Source: Arthrobacter sp. MYb23 (lineage in GTDB: Bacteria; Actinomycetota; Actinomycetes; Actinomycetales; Micrococcaceae). Taken from it: a stretch of DNA of 64,000 nucleotides. The position numbers and the translations under genes were made by a program. Shown here one piece after another: positions 39,908 to 49,250 of this stretch. Positions within the stretch are counted from its first letter, which is position 1. Every line of letters starts with the position of its first letter. The notes under the pieces are model-generated. The model had not been told where the DNA came from and made no database searches. It worked only from the letters and a program-made list of their open reading frames with translations. Location: positions 1 to 64,000 of the forward strand of contig NZ_PCPR01000007.1 of the NCBI RefSeq assembly GCF_002979775.1, in the 5' to 3' direction.

Positions 39908-40450
39908 CTATCGCCGCTCTTGAAGGGCCCGGACTACTTCCTGGAACTTCGACTTTCCCAGGACTGCGCCCTCGCGACGGACAGCCTGGGGATCCAGGCG
40001 GATGACGCGGTCGACGTTGATCTCACTTGGCCTGCCTTGCCGATCCCAGGAACCAGCGCCGATATCAACGTAGTCTCCAGCCCTGCTGCCGTTGTCGTGG
40101 TCCTGGGACGTCAACATGAGCCCTAAAAGCCACGTGCCGTCCCGACCAACCAGAAGGACGGGCCGGTCCTTGCCTTGCGTGTGGTCCTCTTCGTAGGGGA
40201 CCCAGCTCCACACGATCTCCCCGGGATCCGGCTGGCCATCCGGCTTGGGGGAGTAGTTGACTTTGACCGAACCGCGATAGTCGCCCGGGTAGGACCCGGA
40301 TTGAGGCCCGACGGCAGTCCGCCCGGTTCGCTGGCTGGAAGGGACCTGCCTGGACGTGCCTGACGGTGTTCCGGCTTTGGTGGCGCTGCCTCGGAGTGCC
40401 CTGAGTGATCGCAGGAGAAGTTTGCCCACGGGGCGCAAGTCGAAAGCCAT
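39908..40450 (-). CDS. PemK/MazF-like protein with N-terminal extension
   Basis: The C-terminal 110 residues resemble the PemK/MazF fold: GEIVWSWVPYEEDHTQGKDRPVLLVG matches the family's GDIVWVDF...GSEQGGKRPVLV start, cut here into shorter recognisable pieces such as KDRPVLLVG and LLGLMLTSQDHD. About 70 basic, Ser/Gly-rich residues precede it. There is no antitoxin-sized gene on either side, and it is divergent from lepA. A free ribonuclease toxin is therefore doubtful; a housekeeping or altered role is more likely. Catalytic competence cannot be judged by eye. Confidence 0.7.
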   Translation of the reverse strand: MAFDLRPVGKLLLRSLRALRGSATKAGTPSGTSRQVPSSQRTGRTAVGPQSGSYPGDYRGSVKVNYSPKPDGQPDPGEIVWSWVPYEEDHTQGKDRPVLLVGRDGTWLLGLMLTSQDHDNGSRAGDYVDIGAGSWDRQGRPSEINVDRVIRLDPQAVRREGAVLGKSKFQEVVRALQERR

Positions 40451-40609
40451 GTGACAACGCTACAGCCGGATGCTGCCAAAGCCGGAGGCGCAATGTACGG
40501 CGAAGCGCCGGTTCATGGGAGACTAGAGGATCAGATGCGCGGCGTGTTCCGGCTGGCCTATGCCCGGTTCCAGGAATTGCCGCGCGAGTGTCGACAGTAA
40601 GGATCCTGC

Positions 40610-42463
40610 GTGTCTCCCATGGCCCGCACCGCACCGGTGCCCGCCGCTACAGATCCGGCCATCATCCGGAACTTCTGCATCATTGCCCACATTGACCACG
40701 GTAAGTCCACCTTGGCCGATCGCATGCTGCAGTACACCGGCGTCGTTAGCAAACGCGACATGAAGGCCCAGTATCTGGACCGCATGGATATCGAACGTGA
40801 GCGCGGTATCACCATCAAGTCCCAGGCTGTCCGCATGCCATGGGAACTTGATGGCAACAGCTACGCGCTGAACATGATCGATACCCCTGGCCACGTCGAC
40901 TTCACCTATGAGGTTTCCCGCTCCCTGGCCGCTTGTGAAGGCGCTGTGCTGCTGGTTGATGCGGCCCAGGGCATTGAGGCCCAAACCCTTGCCAACCTGT
41001 ATCTGGCAATGGAAAACAACCTCACCATCATTCCTGTGCTGAACAAGATCGACCTCCCGGCCGCCCAGCCTGAAAAGTATGCGGCAGAGCTTGCCAACCT
41101 CATCGGTGGCGATCCCGAGGACGTCCTCAAGGTTTCCGGCAAAACCGGAGTAGGCGTCGAGGCGTTGCTGGACAAGATTGTCCGCGATCTCCCTGCCCCG
41201 GTTGGCGATCCCAACGCTCCGGCCCGCGCCATGATCTTCGACTCCGTCTATGACACCTACCGCGGCGTGGTGACCTACGTCCGTGTGGTGGACGGCATGC
41301 TCCATCCGCGTGAACGTATTCAGATGATGTCCACCCGGGCAACGCATGAGCTCCTGGAGATTGGTGTCAGCTCCCCGGAGCCCACGCCGTCCAAGGGTCT
41401 CGGTGTGGGCGAGGTGGGCTACCTGATTACGGGTGTTAAGGATGTCCGCCAGTCCAAGGTTGGCGATACTGTCACTAACCTTGCCAAACCGGCGTCGGAG
41501 TCGTTGAGCGGTTACGCCGACGCCAAGCCGATGGTCTTCTCGGGTCTTTACCCGTTGGACGGCACGGACTACCCGGTACTCCGTGACGCCCTCGAAAAAC
41601 TGATGCTCAACGATGCCGCGCTGGTTTATGAGCCAGAGACGTCCGCGGCACTGGGCTTCGGTTTCCGCGTAGGATTCCTGGGGTTGCTTCACCTCGAGAT
41701 CACGCGTGAGCGCCTCGAGCGGGAGTACAACCTTGACCTCATCTCCACTGCTCCCAACGTGGAGTACGAGGTAACCCTCGAGGACAAAAAGGTTATCCAC
41801 GTGACCAACCCCAGCGAATACCCCACGGGCAAAATCTCCGAGGTCCGCGAACCGATGGTGTCCGCAACCATTCTGGCGCCCAATGAATTCGTGGGTTCCA
41901 TCATGGAGCTGTGCCAAAGCCGGCGCGGCCAGATGCGCGGCATGGACTACTTGTCCGAGGACCGCGTGGAGCTTCGCTACTGGATCCCGCTGGCAGAGAT
42001 CGTGTTCGACTTCTTCGACCTCCTGAAGTCCAAGACCCGCGGTTACGCCTCGCTGGACTGGAAGGCCGACGGCGAGCAGGTGGCTGACCTCGTCAAGGTG
42101 GACATCCTGTTGCAGGGCGAGCAAGTGGACGCCTTCAGCGCCATCACCCACCGCGATAAGGCCTACGCCTACGGCGTGATGATGACCGGGAAGCTCCGGG
42201 AGCTTATTCCGCGGCAGCAATTCGAGGTGCCCATCCAGGCCGCCATCGGATCCCGCATCATTGCCCGCGAGAGCATCCGGGCCATCCGCAAGGACGTTCT
42301 TGCCAAGTGCTACGGCGGTGACATCACGCGTAAGCGCAAGCTGCTCGAGAAGCAAAAAGAAGGCAAGAAACGCATGAAGATGGTGGGTCGCGTGGAGGTG
42401 CCCCAAGAGGCATTCATCGCAGCCCTGACCACCGATGAGTCCAAGGACAAGGCCAAGAAGTAA
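40610..42463 (+). CDS. lepA: Elongation factor 4 (LepA)
   Basis: LepA is a ribosomal GTPase implicated in back-translocation and initiation or assembly of ribosomes. The 617-residue protein has the G1 loop [14 protein letters not shown] near 24-37, [13 protein letters not shown]3 DTPGHVDF, and G4 NKIDLP. EF-G-like domains follow and the LepA-specific C-terminal region ends with [19 protein letters not shown] 40610 follows AAGGA at 6 bases. It is followed immediately by hemW, with the ATG directly after the TAA. Confidence 0.97.
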   Translation: MSPMARTAPVPAATDPAIIRNFCIIAHIDHGKSTLADRMLQYTGVVSKRDMKAQYLDRMDIERERGITIKSQAVRMPWELDGNSYALNMIDTPGHVDFTYEVSRSLAACEGAVLLVDAAQGIEAQTLANLYLAMENNLTIIPVLNKIDLPAAQPEKYAAELANLIGGDPEDVLKVSGKTGVGVEALLDKIVRDLPAPVGDPNAPARAMIFDSVYDTYRGVVTYVRVVDGMLHPRERIQMMSTRATHELLEIGVSSPEPTPSKGLGVGEVGYLITGVKDVRQSKVGDTVTNLAKPASESLSGYADAKPMVFSGLYPLDGTDYPVLRDALEKLMLNDAALVYEPETSAALGFGFRVGFLGLLHLEITRERLEREYNLDLISTAPNVEYEVTLEDKKVIHVTNPSEYPTGKISEVREPMVSATILAPNEFVGSIMELCQSRRGQMRGMDYLSEDRVELRYWIPLAEIVFDFFDLLKSKTRGYASLDWKADGEQVADLVKVDILLQGEQVDAFSAITHRDKAYAYGVMMTGKLRELIPRQQFEVPIQAAIGSRIIARESIRAIRKDVLAKCYGGDITRKRKLLEKQKEGKKRMKMVGRVEVPQEAFIAALTTDESKDKAKK

Positions 42464-43693
42464 ATGCCCAGCGTCCTACCTTTGGGCGACCCGGCACCTG
42501 CGGACGGCATCTTGCCTCCGCAGGTGTTGGCAGGCGTCGAGCACCGTAAGTTCGGGCTCTATGTCCACATACCATTCTGCGCAGTACGTTGTGGCTACTG
42601 CGATTTCAACACCTACACAGCCACGGAGCTCGGTGGTGGCGCCTCTCAGGACGCGTACGCTGCTACCGCCGTCACTGAATTGGACTTCGCCTCGCTGGCG
42701 CTGGACGCCTCCGGACTGCCCAGACGTCCCCTCAGTACCGTCTTCTTTGGTGGTGGCACTCCCACTCTTCTCCCGGCAGAAGACCTGGCTGGGATACTGA
42801 AGGCCGCCATCGGCCACTGGGGCCTTGAGCCCGGCGCCGAAGTCTCTACCGAGGCCAATCCTGATTCCGTGACTCCTGAATCCCTGAAGATTCTGGCCGA
42901 TGCAGGGTTCACCCGGGTCTCTTTTGGCATGCAGTCAGCCGTCCCGCACGTTCTGAAAGTCCTGGACCGCACCCACACGCCGAGCCGAGTGCCCCTTGTG
43001 GTGCAGTGGGCGCGTGAGGCCGGCCTTGCCGTGAGCCTGGACCTCATCTACGGCACCCCCGGAGAGTCCATGGCTGACTGGCAGTTGTCCCTTGAAACGG
43101 CGTTGTCCTACCAACCTGACCACATCAGTGCCTATGCGTTGATTGTGGAGGACGGCACCAAACTCGCCGCCCAGATACGTCGCGGTGAGGTACCGGGCAT
43201 TGATGACGACGACCACGCCTCCAAATACGAGCTGGCAGACAGATTGATCTCCGAAGCGGGCCTGAACTGGTATGAGGTCAGCAATTGGTCACGGACACCG
43301 GACCAAGCTTGCCGTCACAATCTTGCCTACTGGCGGGGAGATGATTGGTGGGGCATCGGGCCCGGCGCACACTCCCACGTCGGAGGTGTCCGGTGGTGGA
43401 ACGTCAAGCACCCCACGGCGTACGCCTCAAGGCTCGGTAACGCAAGCTCTCCGGCTGCCGGGCGGGAAACTCTCGACGCCGAAACCCGGGAAGTCGAGCG
43501 CATCATGCTTGAGGCCCGGCTCGGCACGGGATTGTCCGTGGATGCCTTGGGCGCGATCGGACGGCACGCGATGGCAGGCCTCATTGCTGACCAACTGGTG
43601 GACCCTGTACAGGCGTTCAAAGGCCGCCTCGTCCTGACGCTGAAGGGTAGGCTCCTGGCTGACGCCGTAGTCCGAAGGATTCTGCCAGACTGA
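42464..43693 (+). CDS. hemW: Radical SAM protein HemW
   Basis: HemW is a heme-binding radical SAM protein related to coproporphyrinogen dehydrogenase HemN but thought to insert or carry heme. The 409-residue protein has YVHIPFCAVRCGYCDFNTY near 28-46 with the CX3CX2C cluster motif, VFFGGGTPTLL, EANPDSVTPE and SFGMQS. The C-terminal HemN-like domain includes NLAYWRGDDWWGIGPGAHS. Its start directly after lepA supports cotranscription, a common pairing in bacteria. Confidence 0.93.
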   Translation: MPSVLPLGDPAPADGILPPQVLAGVEHRKFGLYVHIPFCAVRCGYCDFNTYTATELGGGASQDAYAATAVTELDFASLALDASGLPRRPLSTVFFGGGTPTLLPAEDLAGILKAAIGHWGLEPGAEVSTEANPDSVTPESLKILADAGFTRVSFGMQSAVPHVLKVLDRTHTPSRVPLVVQWAREAGLAVSLDLIYGTPGESMADWQLSLETALSYQPDHISAYALIVEDGTKLAAQIRRGEVPGIDDDDHASKYELADRLISEAGLNWYEVSNWSRTPDQACRHNLAYWRGDDWWGIGPGAHSHVGGVRWWNVKHPTAYASRLGNASSPAAGRETLDAETREVERIMLEARLGTGLSVDALGAIGRHAMAGLIADQLVDPVQAFKGRLVLTLKGRLLADAVVRRILPD

Positions 43694-43738
43694 CCGCACA
43701 TTACTGCGCGGCTGACTGACAGGTGCTACCTGACCGAG

Positions 43739-43761
43739 CGGCCGCCCTGACAGGGCGGCCG
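43739..43761. terminator. Bidirectional hairpin between hemW and the DUF4870 gene
   Basis: CGGCCGCCC (43739-43747) pairs with GGGCGGCCG (43753-43761) over TGACA. It lies 5 bases before the end of the convergent minus-strand gene. No U-tract is seen. Confidence 0.65.
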
Positions 43762-43766
43762 GTGAG

Positions 43767-44180
43767 TTACTTGATCCAGCGCAGGTTGATTTTGTATCGG
43801 TGAGGCTGTCCGTGGTTTACACGGATGCCTGCCGAGACGGAGAAACACGTCAGGGCCACCCAGATTGCGGTGGCAATGACGGCGAAGATGTTTCCCACCA
43901 CGGGCAGCAGGACCAGGACATTGGCCAGAACAGCGGCGATGGTGGGAGGCAGTGTGAAGTTCAGCGCTTCTTTGGATTCCTGCGCGGTGAACGGTCCGCG
44001 ATCCCGGAAAATCAAGTAGATCAAAAGAGACGGCAGGCATCCCAGGATGCCGCCAAAGTGGGCCAGGGTAGCCCATTGCCTGTCCTCGCCGGCCGTCAAC
44101 GGGAGTGCGTTGGCAGGCGCGCCGTGGTACTGGGGCCGGCCTGCGGCGCTGCCCGGTTCTTCAGGAGCGTTATCTGCCAC
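43767..44180 (-). CDS. DUF4870-type small membrane protein
   Basis: The 137-residue protein has a short charged N-terminus and the core EDRQWATLAHFGGILG. At least three hydrophobic segments follow: LPSLLIYLIF, IAAVLANVLVLLPVVG and FAVIATAIWVALTCF. The arrangement, with RDRGPFTAQESKEALNF between segments, fits the DUF4870 family. GTG 44180 is chosen because AAGGGAAG lies upstream; the open frame begins at 44264 without a good site. Function unknown; probably a small integral membrane protein. Confidence 0.82.
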   Translation of the reverse strand: MADNAPEEPGSAAGRPQYHGAPANALPLTAGEDRQWATLAHFGGILGCLPSLLIYLIFRDRGPFTAQESKEALNFTLPPTIAAVLANVLVLLPVVGNIFAVIATAIWVALTCFSVSAGIRVNHGQPHRYKINLRWIK

Positions 44181-44302
44181 GGTGTCTTCCCTTTGCTGTA
44201 AAGATGCTGCGGTGTTGCTGTCCCAGAATACCGGCCCCAACAGACTTCCCCGGACCAAAGCCACTTTGACACGGTACTTGCTGATACTTGCGAGCCTCCA
44301 TC

Positions 44303-45154
44303 TCAGGGAACCGTCAAGAAATCAATGACCTCTTCGACGCGACCCAACAACGATGCCTCAAGGTCGGCATATGTGCGGACGGCACCCAGGAGTCGTTGCC
44401 AGCCCAAGCCTACGTCCTCAGCGGTCTCGTGCGGCCAGCCGAAGGCAGTGAGGATTCCCGTCTTCCAATCGATCCCGCGAGGCACGGCGGGCCACGCGTC
44501 AATGCCCAGGACCTTGGGCCGGATTGCTTGCCAGACATCCACGTAGGGGTGTCCAACAATGAGGACGTTTCCCGCAGCTCCGGGCACTGTCATGGCGTCG
44601 GCGGCGATGCGGGACTCTTTGGAGCCGGGCACAAGGTGGTCCACGAGGATGCCAAGCCGGCGGCCTGAACCGGGATTGAAGTCGGCGATGGCGGACTTCA
44701 AATCATCAACGCCATGCAGTGGCTCCACCACGATGCCCTCCACTCGCAGGTCGTCTCCCCAGACCTTCTCTACGAGCTCGGCGTCGTGTTTTCCTTCCAC
44801 CCAGATGCGGCTGGCCTTGGCTACTTGCGCCCGTTGTCCCTGGACCCTCACGGATCCTGAAGCCGTCCGGCCGGACGGAACGGTGGACGCGGCGGGGCGC
44901 GGGGCGGGAGGCATCAACCGTATGGCCTGCCCTTCAAGCAGGAAGCCAAATCCCAGTTGGAACGATTTGGTCTTTCCCCGCCGGTCTTCAAGGGACACCA
45001 CGTGCATGCCGCCCGATTTCTCTACACGCGTGACTTCGCCCACCCAGCCCGACTGCACGTCCTCGAGGACCATCCCCCGTTGGACGGCTACTTCCGGCAA
45101 TTGTTTTTTGGCTGGAGCGGACAGATCCTGCGGACCCCAATTGTTCAAAGCCAA
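44303..45154 (-). CDS. DUF3097 protein with Toprim-like motifs
   Basis: This 283-residue protein belongs to an actinobacterial family (DUF3097) of unknown function. The N-terminal 90 residues look like small beta barrels (GWVGEVTRVEKSGGMHVV). The middle reads IWVEGKHDAELVEKVWG (E120 to D124) and then GILVDHLVPGSKES (D172), which resemble the acidic positions of Toprim nucleases such as RNase M5, though the second Asp of a DxD is absent. TTG 45154 follows AGGTAGGA. It is divergent from hrcA with the CIRCE between, so heat-shock effects on it are possible. Confidence 0.8.
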   Translation of the reverse strand: MALNNWGPQDLSAPAKKQLPEVAVQRGMVLEDVQSGWVGEVTRVEKSGGMHVVSLEDRRGKTKSFQLGFGFLLEGQAIRLMPPAPRPAASTVPSGRTASGSVRVQGQRAQVAKASRIWVEGKHDAELVEKVWGDDLRVEGIVVEPLHGVDDLKSAIADFNPGSGRRLGILVDHLVPGSKESRIAADAMTVPGAAGNVLIVGHPYVDVWQAIRPKVLGIDAWPAVPRGIDWKTGILTAFGWPHETAEDVGLGWQRLLGAVRTYADLEASLLGRVEEVIDFLTVP

Positions 45155-45248
45155 GGGATTCCTACCTTTTGTGCTGGTTTATGGTGCGGGCCGAAGCCGG
45201 CCGCGGCAGGTTTCAATGCTAACAACGGGGTGGCTCATACTAGACTTG

Positions 45249-45275
45249 TTAGCACTTGGGCATGTTGAGTGCTAA
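45249..45275. promoter_or_regulatory. CIRCE (HrcA operator)
   Basis: TTAGCACTT-N9-GAGTGCTAA matches the CIRCE inverted repeat TTAGCACTC-N9-GAGTGCTAA with one mismatch. It lies 71 bases before hrcA and 95 bases before the divergent DUF3097 gene. Confidence 0.92.
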
Positions 45276-45345
45276 GTGTGGAGTCCTGGGGTGATCCCGC
45301 GTTGACCGGTCGGAGCGACCATGGCAGTCGTCAGGAGGTGGTGCT

Positions 45346-46353
45346 ATGAGTGAGCCGCGCAAGCTCGAAGTGCTGCGTGCCATCGTTGAGGACTACGTAC
45401 ACTCCAGGGAACCTGTGGGGTCGAAAGCCCTCGTGGAGCGGCACCATCTTGGCGTTTCCAGCGCCACCATCAGAAATGACATGGCGGTCCTGGAAGAAGA
45501 AGGCCTGATTGCGGCGCCCCACACCAGCGCAGGGCGAATTCCCACCGATAAGGGCTATCGCCTCTTCGTTGACCGCATTTCGCAGGTCAAACCGCTCTCC
45601 GCAGCCGAACGCAGGGCCATCCATTCGTTGCTCGAGGGCCCGGATGATGTTGAAGATATCCTGGAGCGCACTGTAAGGCTCTTGTCGCAACTGACCAATC
45701 AGGTCGCCGTCGTGCAGTACCCGCATTCCAATCGCGCTTTGGTCCGTCACGTGGAATTTGTCCAGTTGGCCCCTCAACAGGTGCTGGTGGTCCTGATCGC
45801 GGACACCGGCAGCGTTGGGCAGAAGGTGATCGACGCCGGCTCTGACGTCAGCAATGAGGCCTTGATGCTTCTGAGGTCCCGCTTCCTTGGCAACATTGCC
45901 GGCACCCAACTGGCTCTTTTGCCACAAGTGCTTCCGTCCGTAGTGGCCCTGTGTCCGCCGGAGCTCCGCAGCCTGGCCCAGACGTTGGCCCAGGGGCTCC
46001 AATCGTTGAGTGACACCAGCCGCGAAGAGCGCATCCTGATGGCGGGAACGGCAAACCTGGCCCGCTCCAACGTGGATTTCCCCCTGAGCATCGGCCCGGT
46101 GCTGGAAGCCCTTGAGGAACAAGTTGTCATGCTCCGGTTGTTGTCTGACATGGGGGATGATCCCCGTGGCGTCACCGTGAGCATTGGACGTGAAAATCCA
46201 TACGACGGCTTGGCGGAGGCCTCCGTCGTAGCTACGGGATATGGCTCCGGTGCGAAGGTGGGAATTCTTGGTCCCACCCGCATGGACTATCCCACCACCA
46301 TGGCAGCCGTTCGCGCCGTGGCCCGTTACCTATCCCGCATCCTCGGCGGCTGA
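45346..46353 (+). CDS. hrcA: Heat-inducible transcription repressor HrcA
   Basis: HrcA binds CIRCE and represses chaperone genes until heat or misfolded protein draws it away. The 335-residue protein has a winged-helix N-terminus ([27 protein letters not shown]; shown here in two parts, REPVGSKAL and [18 protein letters not shown]) and the hinge [16 protein letters not shown]. The GAF-like C-terminal domain includes [14 protein letters not shown] 45346 follows AGGAGG. The CIRCE upstream makes it autoregulated together with dnaJ. Confidence 0.96.
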   Translation: MSEPRKLEVLRAIVEDYVHSREPVGSKALVERHHLGVSSATIRNDMAVLEEEGLIAAPHTSAGRIPTDKGYRLFVDRISQVKPLSAAERRAIHSLLEGPDDVEDILERTVRLLSQLTNQVAVVQYPHSNRALVRHVEFVQLAPQQVLVVLIADTGSVGQKVIDAGSDVSNEALMLLRSRFLGNIAGTQLALLPQVLPSVVALCPPELRSLAQTLAQGLQSLSDTSREERILMAGTANLARSNVDFPLSIGPVLEALEEQVVMLRLLSDMGDDPRGVTVSIGRENPYDGLAEASVVATGYGSGAKVGILGPTRMDYPTTMAAVRAVARYLSRILGG

Positions 46354-46403
46354 ACGCCGGTCCGAGGAAACATCCGCAGTACAACAAGGAAGAGATACCG
46401 ACT

Positions 46404-47531
46404 TTGAGCAGCCACTATGACGTTTTGGGAGTCTCGCCGGAAGCCACCGGGGAAGAGATCAAAAAGGCGTACCGCAAGTTGGCGCGGAAACTGCACCCTG
46501 ACGTAAACCCCGGTGAAGATGTGGCCGAACAGTTCAAGGCCGTGACGCACGCCTACGAGGTACTGTCCGATCCCCAGAAGCGACGCGTATACGACGCCAC
46601 GGGCAATGAGAACGGCACGGACAACGGTTTCGGTGGCGGCTACGCCGGCCAGGGTTTCGCGTTCCAGGACATCTTCGACACCTTCTTTGGTGGAGGCGGC
46701 GGCCACGGGGGACCAGCCTCCCGTGTTCGTCGCGGCCAGGACGCGCTGATCAGCGTCCGCATCGACTTGAAAGACGCCGTGTTCGGCGTCAACAGGAAGC
46801 TCGAAGTGGACACTGCCGTGACTTGCCCCACCTGTGATGGCAGTTGCTGCCGCCCCGGCACTCACCCGGAACGCTGCGACATTTGCGGTGGCAGCGGCCA
46901 GGTCCAGCGCGCTGTCCGTTCCATCCTCGGCCAGGTCATGACCACCGCACCTTGCGGATCCTGTGAAGGCTTCGGCACGGTCATCAAGGACCCCTGCAAC
47001 GAGTGCAACGGGCAGGGCCGCATCCGCAGCCGCCGTTCCCTCACCATCAAGGTCCCGGCCGGTGTCGCCACCGGTACGCGCATCCAGCTGTCCGGGCAGG
47101 GTGAAGCAGGACCCGCAGGCGGCCCAGCCGGCGATCTCTATGTGGAGATCAGGGTCAACAACGATTCCATGTTCATGCGTGAAGGTGACGACCTCCACGC
47201 CACCCTGAGCGTGCCCATGACCGCTGCAGCACTGGGTACGGAGCTGCAGCTGGACACCTTCGACGGCGCACAGCACCTGGATGTGAAGGCCGGTACCCAA
47301 TCCGGAGAAGTCATTACCCTGCGCGGCCTGGGTGTTACGCACCTCCGGGGCTATGGACGCGGTGACCTCAAGGTGCACTTGCACGTGGAGACCCCAACCA
47401 AGCTCGACCCCGCCCAGGAGGAACTCCTGCAGCAGCTCGCCAAGCTGCGGGGTGAGCAGTTTACCGAGGGAAAGCTTGTGGCCAGCGGCGGAATGTTCGC
47501 GAAGCTTCGGGACAAGCTCGGTAATCTGTAG
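46404..47531 (+). CDS. dnaJ: Chaperone DnaJ (DnaJ2 type)
   Basis: DnaJ delivers substrates to DnaK and stimulates its ATPase. The 375-residue protein has the J domain ([23 protein letters not shown] in LHPDVNPGE), a short Gly/Phe-rich region and four Cys motifs [24 protein letters not shown] and CNECNGQG. The first has Cys where Gly is usual, as in other actinobacterial DnaJ2. Two C-terminal beta domains follow. TTG 46404 follows AAGGAAGAG. It is the gene after hrcA, while dnaK is not in the window. Confidence 0.95.
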   Translation: MSSHYDVLGVSPEATGEEIKKAYRKLARKLHPDVNPGEDVAEQFKAVTHAYEVLSDPQKRRVYDATGNENGTDNGFGGGYAGQGFAFQDIFDTFFGGGGGHGGPASRVRRGQDALISVRIDLKDAVFGVNRKLEVDTAVTCPTCDGSCCRPGTHPERCDICGGSGQVQRAVRSILGQVMTTAPCGSCEGFGTVIKDPCNECNGQGRIRSRRSLTIKVPAGVATGTRIQLSGQGEAGPAGGPAGDLYVEIRVNNDSMFMREGDDLHATLSVPMTAAALGTELQLDTFDGAQHLDVKAGTQSGEVITLRGLGVTHLRGYGRGDLKVHLHVETPTKLDPAQEELLQQLAKLRGEQFTEGKLVASGGMFAKLRDKLGNL

Positions 47532-47533
47532 CG

Positions 47534-48307
47534 GTGAGCAATCCGGTTTTCTTTACACCGGCGGGCAGCCTTGACCAGCTGATCCCCGGGTCCACGTTTG
47601 TGTTGGAAGGTGCCGAGGCCCGCCATGCAGTCACCGTCAAGCGGTTGGCTGTGGGCGAGCCCGTGGATATAGCTGATGGTTCGGGCATGCGGTTGACCGG
47701 CACGGTGGTTGACGCCGGTTCCAGCGCCCTGACTGTGAAGGCATCCGAGGTAATCCTCGAGCCCCAACCGGAGGTCCGGCTGGTGCTGGTTCAGGCCCTG
47801 GCTAAAGGCGATAGGGACGAACTCGCCATCGAGACTGCCACGGAGCTGGGAATAGACGCCGTCATTCCGTGGCAGTCTGAACGGGCAATAGTGCGTTGGA
47901 AGGGTGAACGGGCCGCCAAAGCGCATGCCAAATGGCAGTCGGTGGTCACTGCAGCAGCCAAGCAGGCACGGCGTGCTTGGATTCCTGAGGTGCGGTCCAT
48001 TGTGGACACCAGCGCTTTGGCGAAGGCCGTCGCCGCCGCTGACTTGGCCATCATCCTCCATGAAGACGCCAAGAATCCCCTGCGGACGGTCCTCGAAGAG
48101 TCAATGGTGATCCGGACTGGAGACGAAGGGACCCCTCGCGAGGTCCTCTTGATCGTTGGACCGGAGGGTGGGATTTCACCGCGGGAGGTAACGCGGCTCA
48201 GTGACGCGGGAGCCGTGACGGCACTCCTGGGTCACCACGTCTTGAGGTCGTCGACGGCGGGACCTGCCGCCGTCGTTCTTGCCAGTGACGTTCTGGGCCG
48301 CTGGTAG
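47534..48307 (+). CDS. rsmE: 16S rRNA m3U1498 methyltransferase RsmE
   Basis: RsmE methylates U1498 of 16S rRNA with SAM. The 257-residue SPOUT-class protein has a PUA-like N-terminus (FVLEGAEARHAVTVKRLAVGE), VQALAKGDRDELAIETATELG, and the knotted SAM-binding region LLIVGPEGGISPREVT and LGHHVLRSSTAGPAAV. GTG 47534 is two bases after the dnaJ stop, so it belongs to the heat-shock transcript. It converges on the GerMN gene. Confidence 0.94.
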   Translation: MSNPVFFTPAGSLDQLIPGSTFVLEGAEARHAVTVKRLAVGEPVDIADGSGMRLTGTVVDAGSSALTVKASEVILEPQPEVRLVLVQALAKGDRDELAIETATELGIDAVIPWQSERAIVRWKGERAAKAHAKWQSVVTAAAKQARRAWIPEVRSIVDTSALAKAVAAADLAIILHEDAKNPLRTVLEESMVIRTGDEGTPREVLLIVGPEGGISPREVTRLSDAGAVTALLGHHVLRSSTAGPAAVVLASDVLGRW

Positions 48308-48344
48308 TCAGCCCCCGCAGGTATCCGACATCGCAGCAATCCGG

Positions 48345-48376
48345 CCCCGCCGTTATCCGACCCCGCCGTTATCCGA
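48345..48376. repeat. Two tandem 16-bp units spanning a stop codon
   Basis: CCCCGCCGTTATCCGA occurs twice in direct succession (48345-48360 and 48361-48376), with a degenerate third copy at about 48312-48328. The second copy contains the stop codon of the minus-strand GerMN gene, so the duplication also copies that stop region. Confidence 0.85.
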
Positions 48377-49250
48377 CGTTGAACAAGCGGGTGTCAATGC
48401 TCGTTTCGATGGTTGCACCGGCTTCATCGACTTGTGAAACCCGCAACTCATACTTTCCGGCCTTCAGCGTGGCGCTGAAGGTGAAAACTCCGTACTGCCC
48501 CGGCTCGCCGGTTGCCTGGGTTTGTCCAGTGAAGAGGCTGGTCTTTTCGCCCTTGCCGTTCTCCTGCAATATCTGCCAGTTGACTGGCCGTGAACTGTCG
48601 GTGCTGCGGCCATTGAACTTGACCACACCGGCCGGCAGTGTTGTTTCCTCCTGCGGATCGATAATCCATAGAGGGGCCACCAACGACGCGTTCCGTTCCA
48701 TGGGTTGACCGAGTTTTACCTGCCCGAAGGCCATGTAGTCCGTGTGTCCGTCAACCAGGATGACAACTTGGATCTGTTGGCCGGAGTTTATGAGTCCCGA
48801 GGACGAGGCTGCTGCGGTGGCTGTGTAGACCAGCTGCTGGACAGCGCGCTGCGCCATTCCGGCGTCGAGGTTTGAGTTGAAGGCATCCCGCGAAATATCT
48901 ACGGTGATGACGTTCTTGCCGGAGATGGACGTTGCCAGGCTCTCCGGGGCCTGCCATGGCGTGAAGAAGTCGTGGTCCAAGGGTTTTTCGGACATCATGA
49001 TCCGGAGCGCGGTGGTCACAGGGTTTCCGTCGCTGGAAATGTCCCTGAACTCACGGTAGAGGTAAACCTCTTCCTTGCTGCGTCCAATCCAGTAAACAGG
49101 GATCTTCGTGGAAGCCTGCGTAGTTTCCAGCGGTGCGTGGCTGGCAGGGGCGTCCTGAAGAGTGACCGGTGGCGGACTCGTGGTGGCTTGGGTGCCGCCG
49201 CCATTGGCTATGCAGCCGGTGAGAAGCAGGACAGCAAGCATCGCAGGCAC
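48369..49250 (-). CDS. GerMN/Gmad2-domain lipoprotein
   Basis: The product is a probable extracytoplasmic lipoprotein. A hydrophobic run ends in the lipobox LLTGC (C13 from GTG 49250). A GerMN domain follows from about residue 50 (VYWIGRSKEEVYLYREFR, TALRIMMSEKPLDHDF). A C-terminal immunoglobulin-like Gmad2 domain follows (ETTLPAGVVKFNGRS to the end, with KYELRVSQVDEAGA). In sporulating bacteria GerMN proteins act in germination, but in actinobacteria the role is unknown. From GTG 49250 the signal lacks basic residues; reading back in frame to ATT 49310 adds a KRTK n-region and an AAGGCAGGA site 5 bases upstream, so the true start may be ATT. Confidence 0.82.
   Translation of the reverse strand: MPAMLAVLLLTGCIANGGGTQATTSPPPVTLQDAPASHAPLETTQASTKIPVYWIGRSKEEVYLYREFRDISSDGNPVTTALRIMMSEKPLDHDFFTPWQAPESLATSISGKNVITVDISRDAFNSNLDAGMAQRAVQQLVYTATAAASSSGLINSGQQIQVVILVDGHTDYMAFGQVKLGQPMERNASLVAPLWIIDPQEETTLPAGVVKFNGRSTDSSRPVNWQILQENGKGEKTSLFTGQTQATGEPGQYGVFTFSATLKAGKYELRVSQVDEAGATIETSIDTRLFNVG

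Noticed and set aside
39908..40450. A classical toxin-antitoxin module at the PemK-like gene
   Set aside because: No small antitoxin gene on either strand within several hundred bases.
40523..42406. Minus-strand frame of 627 codons opposite lepA
   Set aside because: Same cause: codon-position GC bias creates a long shadow frame. No family motifs.
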